A DNA stretch of 10,724 nt from Clostridiales bacterium (lineage in GTDB: Bacteria > Bacillota > Sulfobacillia > UBA995). Each line of letters begins with the position of its first letter. Position 1 is the stretch's first letter. A program made the position numbers and the translations under genes. The notes under the pieces are model-generated. The model did no database searches and had not been told where the DNA came from. It saw only the letters and a program-made list of their open reading frames with translations. The DNA is taken from contig DOZU01000244.1 in assembly GCA_003517845.1 (NCBI GenBank), forward strand, positions 1-10,724, read 5' to 3'. Shown one piece after another: positions 1 through 6,963 of the stretch.

Positions 1-1
1 C

Positions 2-664
2 GGGTCGCTCGTGAGCGATGAAGAGCTGGCCGAAGTCATGCGGGCGGAAGGCATCGGCACCCCGGCCACCAGGGCCGCCATCATCGAACGCTTGTTGGCG
101 GTAGACTACGTATCCCGCCAGGGGCGCGCTCTAGTACCGACACCCAAGGGGATGGCCCTCATCGACCGCTTGCCGGTGGGGGAGCTGGCGTCGGTGGCCC
201 TCACCGGTCAATGGGAGCGGCGCCTCCGCCAGATCGAGGAGGGCAGTTGCGACCGCGATCGCTTCATGGAAGATGTGCGTCGCTTTACCGCCGAGGTAGT
301 CGAGCAGATCCGCAGCCTATCGCCGACCCCCTCGACCGGCTTCCCGTCCGGAGGAGTCGGAGCCTGCCGGCGCTGCGGCTCGCCGGTCCGGGAAAGCCCG
401 TACGGTTTCCGGTGCAGCCGCAGCCAGGATCCGTCCTGCACCTTTCAAGTCCCGCGCCTGATCGCCGGACGTAAACTGACGGCCGGTCAGGCGGCCGACT
501 TGCTCGCGCGGGGCAGGACCGGTTTGCTGCGGGGATTTCGGGCCCGCACGGGCCGCCGTTTCGCCGCTTACCTGGTCCTCGACCCCGAGAGTCGAGTCAC
601 CTTCCAGTTCCCGGCCCGCCGGTCGCGCGGGCGGACTAAACCTCCCGTGCCCGGAGAAAGCTAG
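2..664 (+). CDS. topB: DNA topoisomerase III (type IA), C-terminal part; 5' end outside window
   Basis: Type IA topoisomerases relax or decatenate DNA through a covalent 5'-phosphotyrosine; topoisomerase III mainly decatenates. The reading frame is open at the left edge, so the GTG at 11 is not taken as the start. Near the beginning is the family motif GIGTPATRAAIIERL, followed by the usual 'Y...R/G-L-PT-KG' stretch of the last core domain. The active-site Tyr and toprim domain lie upstream, outside the window. The C-terminal ~90 residues hold a four-Cys zinc-ribbon-like segment (CRRC, then two more Cys about 18 and 26 residues later). After it comes the topoisomerase C-terminal repeat, with IAGRKLTAGQAADLL and RTGLLRGFRARTGRRF, a tail I associate with Firmicutes TopB rather than TopA. 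It ends at TAG 662-664, 28 bp before the DUF1614 start, so it probably leads or belongs to the same operon. The family is certain; TopB over TopA is likely. Confidence 0.88.
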   Translation, partial: GSLVSDEELAEVMRAEGIGTPATRAAIIERLLAVDYVSRQGRALVPTPKGMALIDRLPVGELASVALTGQWERRLRQIEEGSCDRDRFMEDVRRFTAEVVEQIRSLSPTPSTGFPSGGVGACRRCGSPVRESPYGFRCSRSQDPSCTFQVPRLIAGRKLTAGQAADLLARGRTGLLRGFRARTGRRFAAYLVLDPESRVTFQFPARRSRGRTKPPVPGES

Positions 665-692
665 ACACCAGCCGAGCGTGGGAGGATGGGAT

Positions 693-1409
693 ATGCCGGT
701 TGGCGTCTTCTTGCTGGTCGTGGCCGTCATCCTGATCTACTTCGGCGTCGCCCAACGGGTGCTGGATCGCATGCGTCTCACCGACCGCGCCGCCCTCTTG
801 ATCGCCGGCCTGATCCTCGTCGGGAGTTTCTTCAACATCGCGCTGATCCGGGAGCCGGCGGCCCTCATGGTCAACGTGGGCGGAGGGTTGGTCCCGGCCG
901 GGGTGTCGATCTGGCTCATCGCCACGGCCGACACCGCGGTCGAACGGCTACGCGGCATCTTCGCCGCCCTGTTCAGCGGGGCGGCAGTCTTCATCCTGGG
1001 CCGGATGGTGCTGGCGGGCTATCGCGCCGAACCCGAGGCGATGTTCATGGAGCCGCTCTACCTGTTCGCGCTGGTCGCGGGCGTCATCGGCTACCTGGCG
1101 GGCCGGTCGCGCCGCGCCGCCTTCATCGGCGGGATCCTGGGCATCGTCCTGGCGGACCTGGCGCACTTCGTTGAGTTGCACCTTGAGGGGCTGCCTGGCC
1201 GAGCGTGGATCGGCGGTGCGGGAGCCTTCGATGCAGTAGTCTTGGCCGGGCTGCTGGCGGTACTGCTGGCCGAGGTGGTCGGCGAATCGCGGGAGCGTCT
1301 CCGGGGTGGGCCCGCGCCGGGGAAACGGGCACCCGGTCAGACATCGCTGCGGGGAGAAGGACTGCCGGGTGCCTCCGGCATGGGGGAGGATGGCCGTGAG
1401 AACCATTGA
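693..1409 (+). CDS. DUF1614 family multi-pass membrane protein
   Basis: The predicted integral membrane protein has 238 residues and about seven hydrophobic segments. They begin with PVGVFLLVVAVILIYFGVA at the N-terminus; a glycine-rich NVGGGLVPAG turn comes near residue 60, and the last segment ends near residue 205. A charged, probably cytoplasmic tail follows. The opening 'IYFGVAQRVLDRMRL', the NVGG region and its place directly before spoIIP match what I know of DUF1614 proteins in clostridial genomes. Their function is not known. The ATG at 693 is chosen over an in-frame GTG at 678 because GGAGG (681-685) lies 7 nt before it, inside any longer version. The 3' end overlaps spoIIP by 14 bp, so the two are probably translated together. 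This suggests, without proof, a membrane role linked to sporulation or the cell envelope. Confidence 0.75.
   Translation: MPVGVFLLVVAVILIYFGVAQRVLDRMRLTDRAALLIAGLILVGSFFNIALIREPAALMVNVGGGLVPAGVSIWLIATADTAVERLRGIFAALFSGAAVFILGRMVLAGYRAEPEAMFMEPLYLFALVAGVIGYLAGRSRRAAFIGGILGIVLADLAHFVELHLEGLPGRAWIGGAGAFDAVVLAGLLAVLLAEVVGESRERLRGGPAPGKRAPGQTSLRGEGLPGASGMGEDGRENH
1385..1390 (+). promoter_or_regulatory. Shine-Dalgarno deciding the spoIIP start
   Basis: GGAGGA lies in a purine-rich run (1382-1390). It touches the ATG at 1390, leaving no room for initiation there, but sits 6 nt before the in-frame GTG at 1396. The GTG is therefore the better start. Confidence 0.6.
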
Positions 1410-2526
1410 GCTGGTATCAGGCGGTGCGATCATCGCGCTACTGCTGGCGACGGCGGCGGCCCGCCCTGCCTCCGCGCACGATGAGCGCCCCTTGGAATCG
1501 CCGTTCCATGTGGTGATGGAAGGCACCGGCGAGGTCATCATGGTCACCGGGCACGTCGTGCATCCGGGAGACGAGTTTCAGTCAGCTGACAACCGCCTGT
1601 ACCAGGTAGTGCGCGTCGAGCGGGACCTGGCCTACGCCGTGTTTCTCCGAGAGATCGACCTGGCTCCCTACCTTGAGGTTGGTTGGCCGCCCTTACTGCG
1701 AGCGGTTCCCGCCCTGGCCGGTCTTGGCGGCAACCGGGAGGAAAAAATCGGCATATTCCACACGCACACGGCGGAATCATTCATCCCCACCGATGGCAAG
1801 GCCTCCATCAAGGGCGGCGGCGGGATCATCGAGGTGGGGAGAACCTTCGCGGAAGCGCTCGAGCGGGAAGGGATCAACGCCGTCCACGACCGCACCATCC
1901 ACGAGCCCCACGATGCTGCTGCATACCAGCGCTCGCGGCGGACGGCCACCGACCTCATGCGCCGGGGCGTGACCATGTTGCTGGATGTGCACCGCGACGC
2001 CGCTCCCGCTCATGCCTACCAGGCGCAAATCGACGGAGAGACGGTGGCCCAGGTCATGATCGTGGTGGGGCGGCAGAACCCGCTGCGCGACCGGAATCTC
2101 GCCTGGGCGAGACGCCTCAAGGCCGCAGCCGATCGGGCGCATCCCGGTTTGATCCGCGGCATCTTCATGGGCCGCGGTTCCTACAACCAGGACCTGAAAG
2201 GACGCAAGTTGCTGCTGGAGATGGGCTCGCATCGCACCACCCGCGACCAGGCGGAAAGGGGTGCGGTGCTGCTGGCCGGAGTGATACCGGCGGTGGTCGG
2301 CGTGGGTGGCGGCGAGGCCGCCGCCGTGTGGCGGGCGCTGGGTCTGGTGCTGGCGCTCACTTTCGCCGGCACCGCGACGTACCTCTACCTTGCCACGGGG
2401 AGTTGGCCGGCGGCTGCAGCCAAAGTACGGGAGTTCGCCGGCCGGGAGTTCGGCGACTTGCTGCGCCCGATTCGGGAGCGTCGGGGTAACTGGCGCGGCC
2501 GGCGGGGAGGGGATGGCCCCGGGTGA
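1396..2526 (+). CDS. spoIIP: Stage II sporulation protein P (peptidoglycan amidase/endopeptidase)
   Basis: SpoIIP cleaves peptidoglycan (amidase and endopeptidase) during engulfment; in B. subtilis it works with SpoIID and SpoIIM in the membranes between mother cell and forespore. Here 376 residues begin with a signal-peptide-like segment (hydrophobic residues 7-22, PASA-H boundary near 27). The catalytic domain starts with IGIFHTHTAESF (H122, H124, E127). It continues with the GGIIEVG and AAYQRSRR segments, then LLDVHRDAAP (H199) and LLEMGSH (E275). These His and Glu residues are the likely zinc-binding and catalytic set, as in related amidases. A second hydrophobic segment (about 313-333) follows the catalytic domain, with a basic tail. 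The GTG start overlaps DUF1614 by 14 bp, and the stop overlaps the next gene as GTGA. The family call is strong; one other start (ATG 1390) is possible. Confidence 0.92.
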   Translation: MRTIELVSGGAIIALLLATAAARPASAHDERPLESPFHVVMEGTGEVIMVTGHVVHPGDEFQSADNRLYQVVRVERDLAYAVFLREIDLAPYLEVGWPPLLRAVPALAGLGGNREEKIGIFHTHTAESFIPTDGKASIKGGGGIIEVGRTFAEALEREGINAVHDRTIHEPHDAAAYQRSRRTATDLMRRGVTMLLDVHRDAAPAHAYQAQIDGETVAQVMIVVGRQNPLRDRNLAWARRLKAAADRAHPGLIRGIFMGRGSYNQDLKGRKLLLEMGSHRTTRDQAERGAVLLAGVIPAVVGVGGGEAAAVWRALGLVLALTFAGTATYLYLATGSWPAAAAKVREFAGREFGDLLRPIRERRGNWRGRRGGDGPG

Positions 2527-3413
2527 CCGGGACGGAAGCCTCGCCCTATCCGAGCATCTTGGCCGGCATGGCGGTTGGCGCCTTCACCCGAGCTTACCTG
2601 CTGCGGGCCGACTTCCGCATCTATCCCACCTATCCTCATGGCTGGGTCACCCACCTGTCACTGGGAGTGGTGGCTGCCCTGCTTGGAGCAGTGATCGTGC
2701 CCGCCATCGCCGCCAGGGAGTTCGCGGCGGCTGCCTTCGTCGCCCTGGCGGCCCAGCAGTTCCGGGAGGTGCGAGCGGCCGAGCGGGACAGTCTGGCCGC
2801 CCTCGAGCAAATGGAGCGCGTGGCGCGGGGTGCGGATTACGTGGAGGGGATCGCACGGGTATTCGAGGCGCGGAACTACCTGTCGATGCTGACCGCGGCG
2901 GTGGCGAGCGGGGCGACCCACGTCCTGGGGTGGCAGGTTGGACTGGCGGCGGGCATCTTCTCGCTCCTGGTAGCAGCCGGATTCAGGCAGGGGCGGCAGG
3001 TCGGCGGGATAGCAGACGTGCGCGCCGCAAAGCTGCACTTCGAGGAAACCCTCCTGTTCGTCGACGACATACAGATGATGGCCGTCGGGCTTCAAGAATC
3101 CCGGCGGTACCTCCTGCGCCATGGCCGAGGGGTGATCCTCGAGCCCCGGGACCTCGATGCCCGGGCCACGCTGGCCACGTCGGGCCAACGCCAGGCGATA
3201 GCCCACGATGCGGCCGCGGCGGTGGGCTTGCGCAAGGACTACGGCACGCCGGAATTCACCCCCCTGGTCCGGGTGGACCTCGACACCGGGCGCGTCGGCC
3301 TGGTCATCGTCCCCATCCATAACTCGATTTCCGCTCTCGTCGAAGGAGTGCGCCGGGTCCCCTTGCTGGAGAGCGCCCGACGCCGCCCCTTGGGTTCCGC
3401 CGGCGCCCAATGA
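2523..3413 (+). CDS. YIEGIA family membrane protein
   Basis: The product is 296 residues long. The name-giving motif appears as YVEGIA (106-111) in DYVEGIARVFEARNYL, followed by a hydrophobic stretch (about 121-153). Two further hydrophobic segments lie at about 11-26 and 44-64. The rest, including a ~140-residue C-terminal part with a conserved-looking FVDDIQMMAVGL segment, is probably soluble. The biochemical role is unknown. From memory, the B. subtilis neighbour of der called yphB/seaA, a spore-envelope gene, may be the counterpart; I could not verify this. The GTG start gives a GTGA overlap with the spoIIP stop, and a GGGGAGGGG run (2504-2512) lies 10 nt upstream. The next gene, its presumed partner subunit, overlaps as ATGA. 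Together with spoIIP this suggests a sporulation membrane function. Confidence 0.85.
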   Translation: MTGTEASPYPSILAGMAVGAFTRAYLLRADFRIYPTYPHGWVTHLSLGVVAALLGAVIVPAIAAREFAAAAFVALAAQQFREVRAAERDSLAALEQMERVARGADYVEGIARVFEARNYLSMLTAAVASGATHVLGWQVGLAAGIFSLLVAAGFRQGRQVGGIADVRAAKLHFEETLLFVDDIQMMAVGLQESRRYLLRHGRGVILEPRDLDARATLATSGQRQAIAHDAAAAVGLRKDYGTPEFTPLVRVDLDTGRVGLVIVPIHNSISALVEGVRRVPLLESARRRPLGSAGAQ

Positions 3414-3595
3414 GGGAGTCCGGGAGCATCCTTGCCGTAGTCACGTTGCGACCGGAGTCGGTCGGCGGCGCAACACCGTCCTTTTTCGCCCGCGACGAGG
3501 CCGAACGGGAGCGACTTGCCACCTACCTGAGCCGTATCCTCGATGCTATGGTCCACGATCTCGAGAACGGGACCTACATCCTGGTTCGCCATTGA
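3410..3595 (+). CDS. Small capping complex subunit for YIEGIA
   Basis: This small protein has 61 residues and no membrane segment. Its second half, LSRILDAMVHDLENGTYILV, matches the conserved core of the short protein that regularly follows YIEGIA genes, which current annotation names 'capping complex subunit for YIEGIA'. The N-terminal part has ILAVVTLRPESVGGATPSFFA, then a charged helix (residues 28-38). The ATG overlaps the YIEGIA stop as ATGA and has no good Shine-Dalgarno of its own, so it is probably made by translational coupling. That would give matched amounts of the two proteins, as expected for a complex. The molecular role is unknown; the name rests on family recognition and context, not on a catalytic motif. 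Confidence 0.8.
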   Translation: MRESGSILAVVTLRPESVGGATPSFFARDEAERERLATYLSRILDAMVHDLENGTYILVRH

Positions 3596-5040
3596 AAGCA
3601 CGCTCGGGACCTTTGGTAGCTTGGCGCACTCGACGGTCAGCAGGAACTGCCCGGTGCCTGGCCGAAGGACGCTTCCTTGCTGGTCTGAGGAGGCGACGGG
3701 AGACGGATTCGGGACGAACCTGCGAGGGGGCCTGGATCGCCGGCGTGGAGCCGGGCGGCATCGCGGCGGCCGCCGGGTTGCAGGCCGGCGACCAACTGCT
3801 GGCCGTCAACGGACGGCGCCCGCGCGATCTGCTGGACTACAAATGGAGCCTGACGAGCGACCAGGTCAGCCTGGCCGTCGGTCGGGATTCGCGGGAGACA
3901 GTGTACGATATCGAGAAGCCCGAAGAGGAAGAACTCGGGCTGACCTTCGCGTCGCCCGTGTTTGACGGGGTGATGACCTGTCGCAATCGCTGTGTCTTCT
4001 GTTTTCTCGACCAGCTGCCTCCCGGCCTCCGTCCCGGGCTATATGTCCGCGATGACGACTACCGCCTGTCTTTCCTTCAGGGGAATTTCATCACCCTGTC
4101 CAACCTGGAACCGGTGGATTTCCGCCGCATCGAGGAGTACCGTCTGAGCCCGCTGTATGTCTCCGTTCACGCCACCGACCCCGGGCGGAGGGGGATGCTG
4201 CTGGGGACCGGCGGCCGGGAGCCGATCCTCCCGGCCATAAAGCGTCTGGCCCGGGCGAACATCGGCGTGCACACCCAGGTGGTCATATGTCCCGGACTCA
4301 ATGATGGCGATTCCCTGGAGGAGACCGTCGAGGATCTGGCGGCCCTGGACCGTGCCGTCCTGTCCATCGGTCTGGTAGCCGTAGGGCTCACCCGCCACCG
4401 GAAGGGCCTGCCTGACCTCAAGCTGATGGCACGACCCCAGGCGGAAGCGGTGCTCGATCGGGTTGAGGAGTGGCAGCGATATTTCACTCGCGAGCGTGGC
4501 CGTCCCCTTGTTCATGCCGCGGACGAGCTGTACCTGTCGGCGGGCAGGACGGTGCCGGCGGCTTCAGCCTACGACGACTTCCCCCAGCTCGAAAACGGCA
4601 TTGGCCTGGCCCGGCTGTTCCTGGACCGGATCCCCGAGGCCGCCCGAGCGCGCTCCGCGCCTGACGGCCCGCGTCGCTGCCTGGTGCTCACGGGTTGGCT
4701 TGCCAAACCCCTCGTAGAGCAGCTCGTGAATTCCGTGTCGCGGGCACTACCTGAGCCCATACGGGTTGCACCGGTCACCAACCGGTTCTTCGGCAACACG
4801 GTGACGGTCGCCGGCTTGCTCACCGGATCGGACCTGCTGGAAGCCGCTCGCGAGCAGCTCGCCCGTGAACCGGCCGATCTCGTCCTCATCCCTTCCGCAG
4901 CTCTGGGCGGAGACCCGCCGGCGTTTCTGGACGGCATGACCCCCGGGGAACTCGAGCGCGCCCTGGGCCTCCCCGTTCGACCCGTCGGGACTGGCCCCGA
5001 CGGGCTCTTGGGCGCCATGGGAATGGGGTATGCGCAGTGA
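3592..5040 (+). CDS. DUF512 radical-SAM-like Fe-S protein with N-terminal PDZ domain (start uncertain)
   Basis: The order is a PDZ-like domain (AGVEPGGIAAAAGLQAGDQLLAVNG), a radical-SAM-type cluster motif CRNRCVFC (Cx3Cx2C; C130, C134 and C137 counted from the TTG at 3592), and a long C-terminal DUF512 region. The pattern FLDQLP...GLYVRDDDYRLSFLQGNF after the cysteines is typical of the family. These proteins are predicted 4Fe-4S oxidoreductases; the substrate is unknown. The start is a problem. No ATG or GTG lies between the upstream gene and the PDZ domain. TTG 3592 overlaps the previous stop as TTGA but has no Shine-Dalgarno and adds about 37 Arg-rich residues not expected for the family. 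TTG 3613 is similar. GTG 3745 would cut into the PDZ domain. A perfect GAGGAGG at 3687-3693 faces only an in-frame ACG at 3703, which would give 445 residues, near the usual size. The body of the gene is certain, the start is not. Confidence 0.83.
   Translation: MKARSGPLVAWRTRRSAGTARCLAEGRFLAGLRRRRETDSGRTCEGAWIAGVEPGGIAAAAGLQAGDQLLAVNGRRPRDLLDYKWSLTSDQVSLAVGRDSRETVYDIEKPEEEELGLTFASPVFDGVMTCRNRCVFCFLDQLPPGLRPGLYVRDDDYRLSFLQGNFITLSNLEPVDFRRIEEYRLSPLYVSVHATDPGRRGMLLGTGGREPILPAIKRLARANIGVHTQVVICPGLNDGDSLEETVEDLAALDRAVLSIGLVAVGLTRHRKGLPDLKLMARPQAEAVLDRVEEWQRYFTRERGRPLVHAADELYLSAGRTVPAASAYDDFPQLENGIGLARLFLDRIPEAARARSAPDGPRRCLVLTGWLAKPLVEQLVNSVSRALPEPIRVAPVTNRFFGNTVTVAGLLTGSDLLEAAREQLAREPADLVLIPSAALGGDPPAFLDGMTPGELERALGLPVRPVGTGPDGLLGAMGMGYAQ
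3687..3693 (+). promoter_or_regulatory. Strong Shine-Dalgarno without a standard start codon (DUF512 gene)
   Basis: GAGGAGG is the best ribosome-binding sequence near the DUF512 5' end. Nine bases later, in frame and about 12 residues before the conserved PDZ sequence, is ACG (3703-3705) where an ATG would be expected. It may also simply encode two Arg AGG codons of a longer protein. Confidence 0.4.
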
Positions 5041-6362
5041 AACCGCTGGTCGCCATCGTCGGCCGGCCCAACGTTGGCAAGTCCGCCTTGTTCAATCGCA
5101 TCCTCCAGCAGCGCCGCAGCATAGTGGAGGCGCAGCCGGGAGTTACCCGGGACCGCATCTACGCCCCGGCCGATTGGTCCGGCCGCGAATTCACGTTGGT
5201 TGACACCGGCGGTCTGGATACGGCCGGCTCGAGCGACCTGGCCTTGATGGTAGGTCACCAGGCCCGGCAGGCCATGGCGGAAGCGGCTCTCCTCCTGTTC
5301 GTCGTCGACGGAAAGGAGGGGCTCATGGCGGCCGATCGCGAGGCGGCGGAAGTTTTCCGCCGGACCGGCAAACCGGTCATCGTCGTCGTGAGCAAGCTCG
5401 ACAAGCCGGATAGTGACTCGGCGCTCTGGGATTTCCTCGAACTCGGGTTCGGCGAGCCGGTCGGAGTGTCCGCCCTTCATGGCCTGGGTACCGGCGACTT
5501 GCTCGATCGCATCGTGCTCCAACTCCCCGCGGAGGACCCGGTCGAGCCGGCGACCGCCGGAATACCGGTGGCGATTGTGGGCAAGCCCAATGTGGGCAAG
5601 TCATCCCTGCTCAATGCCATCCTGGGCGAAGATCGGATGATCGTCCACGGTGAGCCCGGCACCACCCGGGACGCGGTGGACGTCACTCTCACCTGGGAGG
5701 GCCAGCCGGTAACGCTGATCGACACCGCCGGCCTCCGGCGCAGGGCCCGCCGCGGACCATCGCTCGAGCAATACAGCGTGATGCGCACCACCCGTGCGGT
5801 CCAGCGCGCCTGGGTCGTCCTGGTGGTGGTGGACGCCGCCGAGCCGCTCACCGAGCAGGATCGTCGGATCGCCGGTTTCGTCCACGAGTCGGGGCGGGCC
5901 TCGGTGCTGCTCGGCAACAAGTGGGACTTGGCCAGGGAGACATACCCGAAAGGCCAGCTTTTCGTGGCGGAACTGCGACGGGAACTGCCCTTCATGGACT
6001 ACGTACCGGTGCTGACCGTATCCGCCCTCACCGGTGAAGGGCTGGATCGAGTGGTGCCGGCCGCTCTCGCCGCCGCCGAGCGCCATGGGAGCCGTATGAC
6101 GACCCGCCTGGTCAATGACGCCGTCCAGGAGGCCCTTGCCATCCATCCGCCAGGTGCCGACCTCAAGATCAGTTTCGGGTCGCAGGTGGGGACGCGACCG
6201 CCGCACTTCCTCTTCTTCGTGAACGACCCGGCCGGCGTCCCGACGGCTTATCGGCGCTTCCTGGAGCATCGCCTCCGGGACGCCTTCGACTTCACAGCAA
6301 CACCGCTGCGCCTCAGTTTCCGCGCGCGACGCGCCCGCAGGACGAAGAAAGGAGGCGGTTAG
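5037..6362 (+). CDS. der: Ribosome-assembly GTPase Der (EngA)
   Basis: Der is an essential GTPase with two tandem G domains that helps mature the 50S ribosomal subunit. The 441 residues (normal length) contain G domain 1 with P-loop GRPNVGKS (9-16) and DTGG (56-59). G domain 2 has GKPNVGKS (182-189), DTAG (229-232) and NKWD (294-297). A C-terminal KH-like domain ends in a basic tail (RARRARRTKKGGG). The G4 motif of the first domain reads SKLD (119-122) instead of the usual NKxD; both flanks look normal. The GTG start overlaps the DUF512 stop as GTGA. The gene ends 1 bp before plsY, whose ribosome-binding site lies inside the last Der codons. B. subtilis also keeps der next to gpsA and spoIVA. 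Confidence 0.97.
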   Translation: MKPLVAIVGRPNVGKSALFNRILQQRRSIVEAQPGVTRDRIYAPADWSGREFTLVDTGGLDTAGSSDLALMVGHQARQAMAEAALLLFVVDGKEGLMAADREAAEVFRRTGKPVIVVVSKLDKPDSDSALWDFLELGFGEPVGVSALHGLGTGDLLDRIVLQLPAEDPVEPATAGIPVAIVGKPNVGKSSLLNAILGEDRMIVHGEPGTTRDAVDVTLTWEGQPVTLIDTAGLRRRARRGPSLEQYSVMRTTRAVQRAWVVLVVVDAAEPLTEQDRRIAGFVHESGRASVLLGNKWDLARETYPKGQLFVAELRRELPFMDYVPVLTVSALTGEGLDRVVPAALAAAERHGSRMTTRLVNDAVQEALAIHPPGADLKISFGSQVGTRPPHFLFFVNDPAGVPTAYRRFLEHRLRDAFDFTATPLRLSFRARRARRTKKGGG

Positions 6363-6363
6363 G

Positions 6364-6963
6364 ATGCTCCTGCTGTCCCTGGTGAGTTTCGCCGGTTATC
6401 TGATCGGCGGACTGCCCTTCGGCTACTGGACAGGACGCCTGTGGGGCGTCGATATCCGCCGGCAGGGCAGCGGCAACGTGGGCGCCACCAATGTGTTCCG
6501 GGTACTCGGCCCCTTTCCCGGCTTGATGGTGCTGGTCGCCGATGCCGGCAAAGGCATTGCTGCCGCTTTCTTGGCCCAGTCCTTGGCCCCGGACCTGGCC
6601 CCCTGGTCTGCCAGCCTGGCCGGTCTGGCGGCGGTAGTCGGCCACACCTGGCCCTGGGCGCTCGGTTTCCGCGGGGGCAAGGGCGTGGCCACCGCGGCCG
6701 GGGTGGCGCTGTTCTTGATGCCCGGGGTCATCGCCGCCAGCGTGGCGGTCATGGGGCTCACGGCCCTGGTCACCCGGTACGTATCCCTGGGGTCGCTTCT
6801 CGGCGCAGCCACCGCCGCCCTGATGGTCACGATCATCCCCACCCCCTTGCCCCATCGCATCTTCGTCGGCCTGGCGGTGACATTGATCTACGTGCGACAC
6901 ATCCCGAACATCCGCCGTCTCCTCGCCGGACGGGAGTTGAGAGTCGGTGGAGCGCGCCGATAG
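6364..6963 (+). CDS. plsY: Glycerol-3-phosphate acyltransferase PlsY
   Basis: PlsY is a membrane enzyme that transfers an acyl group from acyl-phosphate to sn-glycerol-3-phosphate, giving lysophosphatidic acid, the first step of phospholipid synthesis in most bacteria. The 199 residues carry the three family loops: SGNVGATN (36-43), GHTWP (93-97) and GGKGVAT (104-110). DAGKG (60-64) lies between the first two. About five hydrophobic segments separate the loops, starting at LLLSLVSFAGYLIGGLPFGY. The ATG has an excellent AAAGGAGG (6348-6355) 8 nt upstream. The 3' end overlaps gpsA by 17 bp. The next gene makes the glycerol-3-phosphate that this enzyme uses, so the pair forms a short pathway unit inside the operon. 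Confidence 0.97.
   Translation: MLLLSLVSFAGYLIGGLPFGYWTGRLWGVDIRRQGSGNVGATNVFRVLGPFPGLMVLVADAGKGIAAAFLAQSLAPDLAPWSASLAGLAAVVGHTWPWALGFRGGKGVATAAGVALFLMPGVIAASVAVMGLTALVTRYVSLGSLLGAATAALMVTIIPTPLPHRIFVGLAVTLIYVRHIPNIRRLLAGRELRVGGARR

Noticed and set aside
11..13. GTG at 11 as the start of the topoisomerase gene
   Set aside because: The frame is open to the window edge and the residues around it belong in the middle of a type IA topoisomerase, so the true start is outside.
1683..2489. Plus-strand open frame within spoIIP
   Set aside because: It is rich in Arg, Gly, Ala and His, typical of the wrong frame of a GC-rich gene, while the spoIIP frame carries conserved catalytic motifs.
3208..3591. 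In-frame extension of the DUF512 gene back to ATG 3208
   Set aside because: It would overlap the YIEGIA gene and all of its partner subunit in another frame, and the added residues (Arg/Pro/Ser-rich) look like out-of-frame translation.
4569..5522. Long minus-strand open frame opposite the DUF512 gene and der
   Set aside because: It crosses two well-supported genes and shows no family motif; a GC-driven shadow frame.
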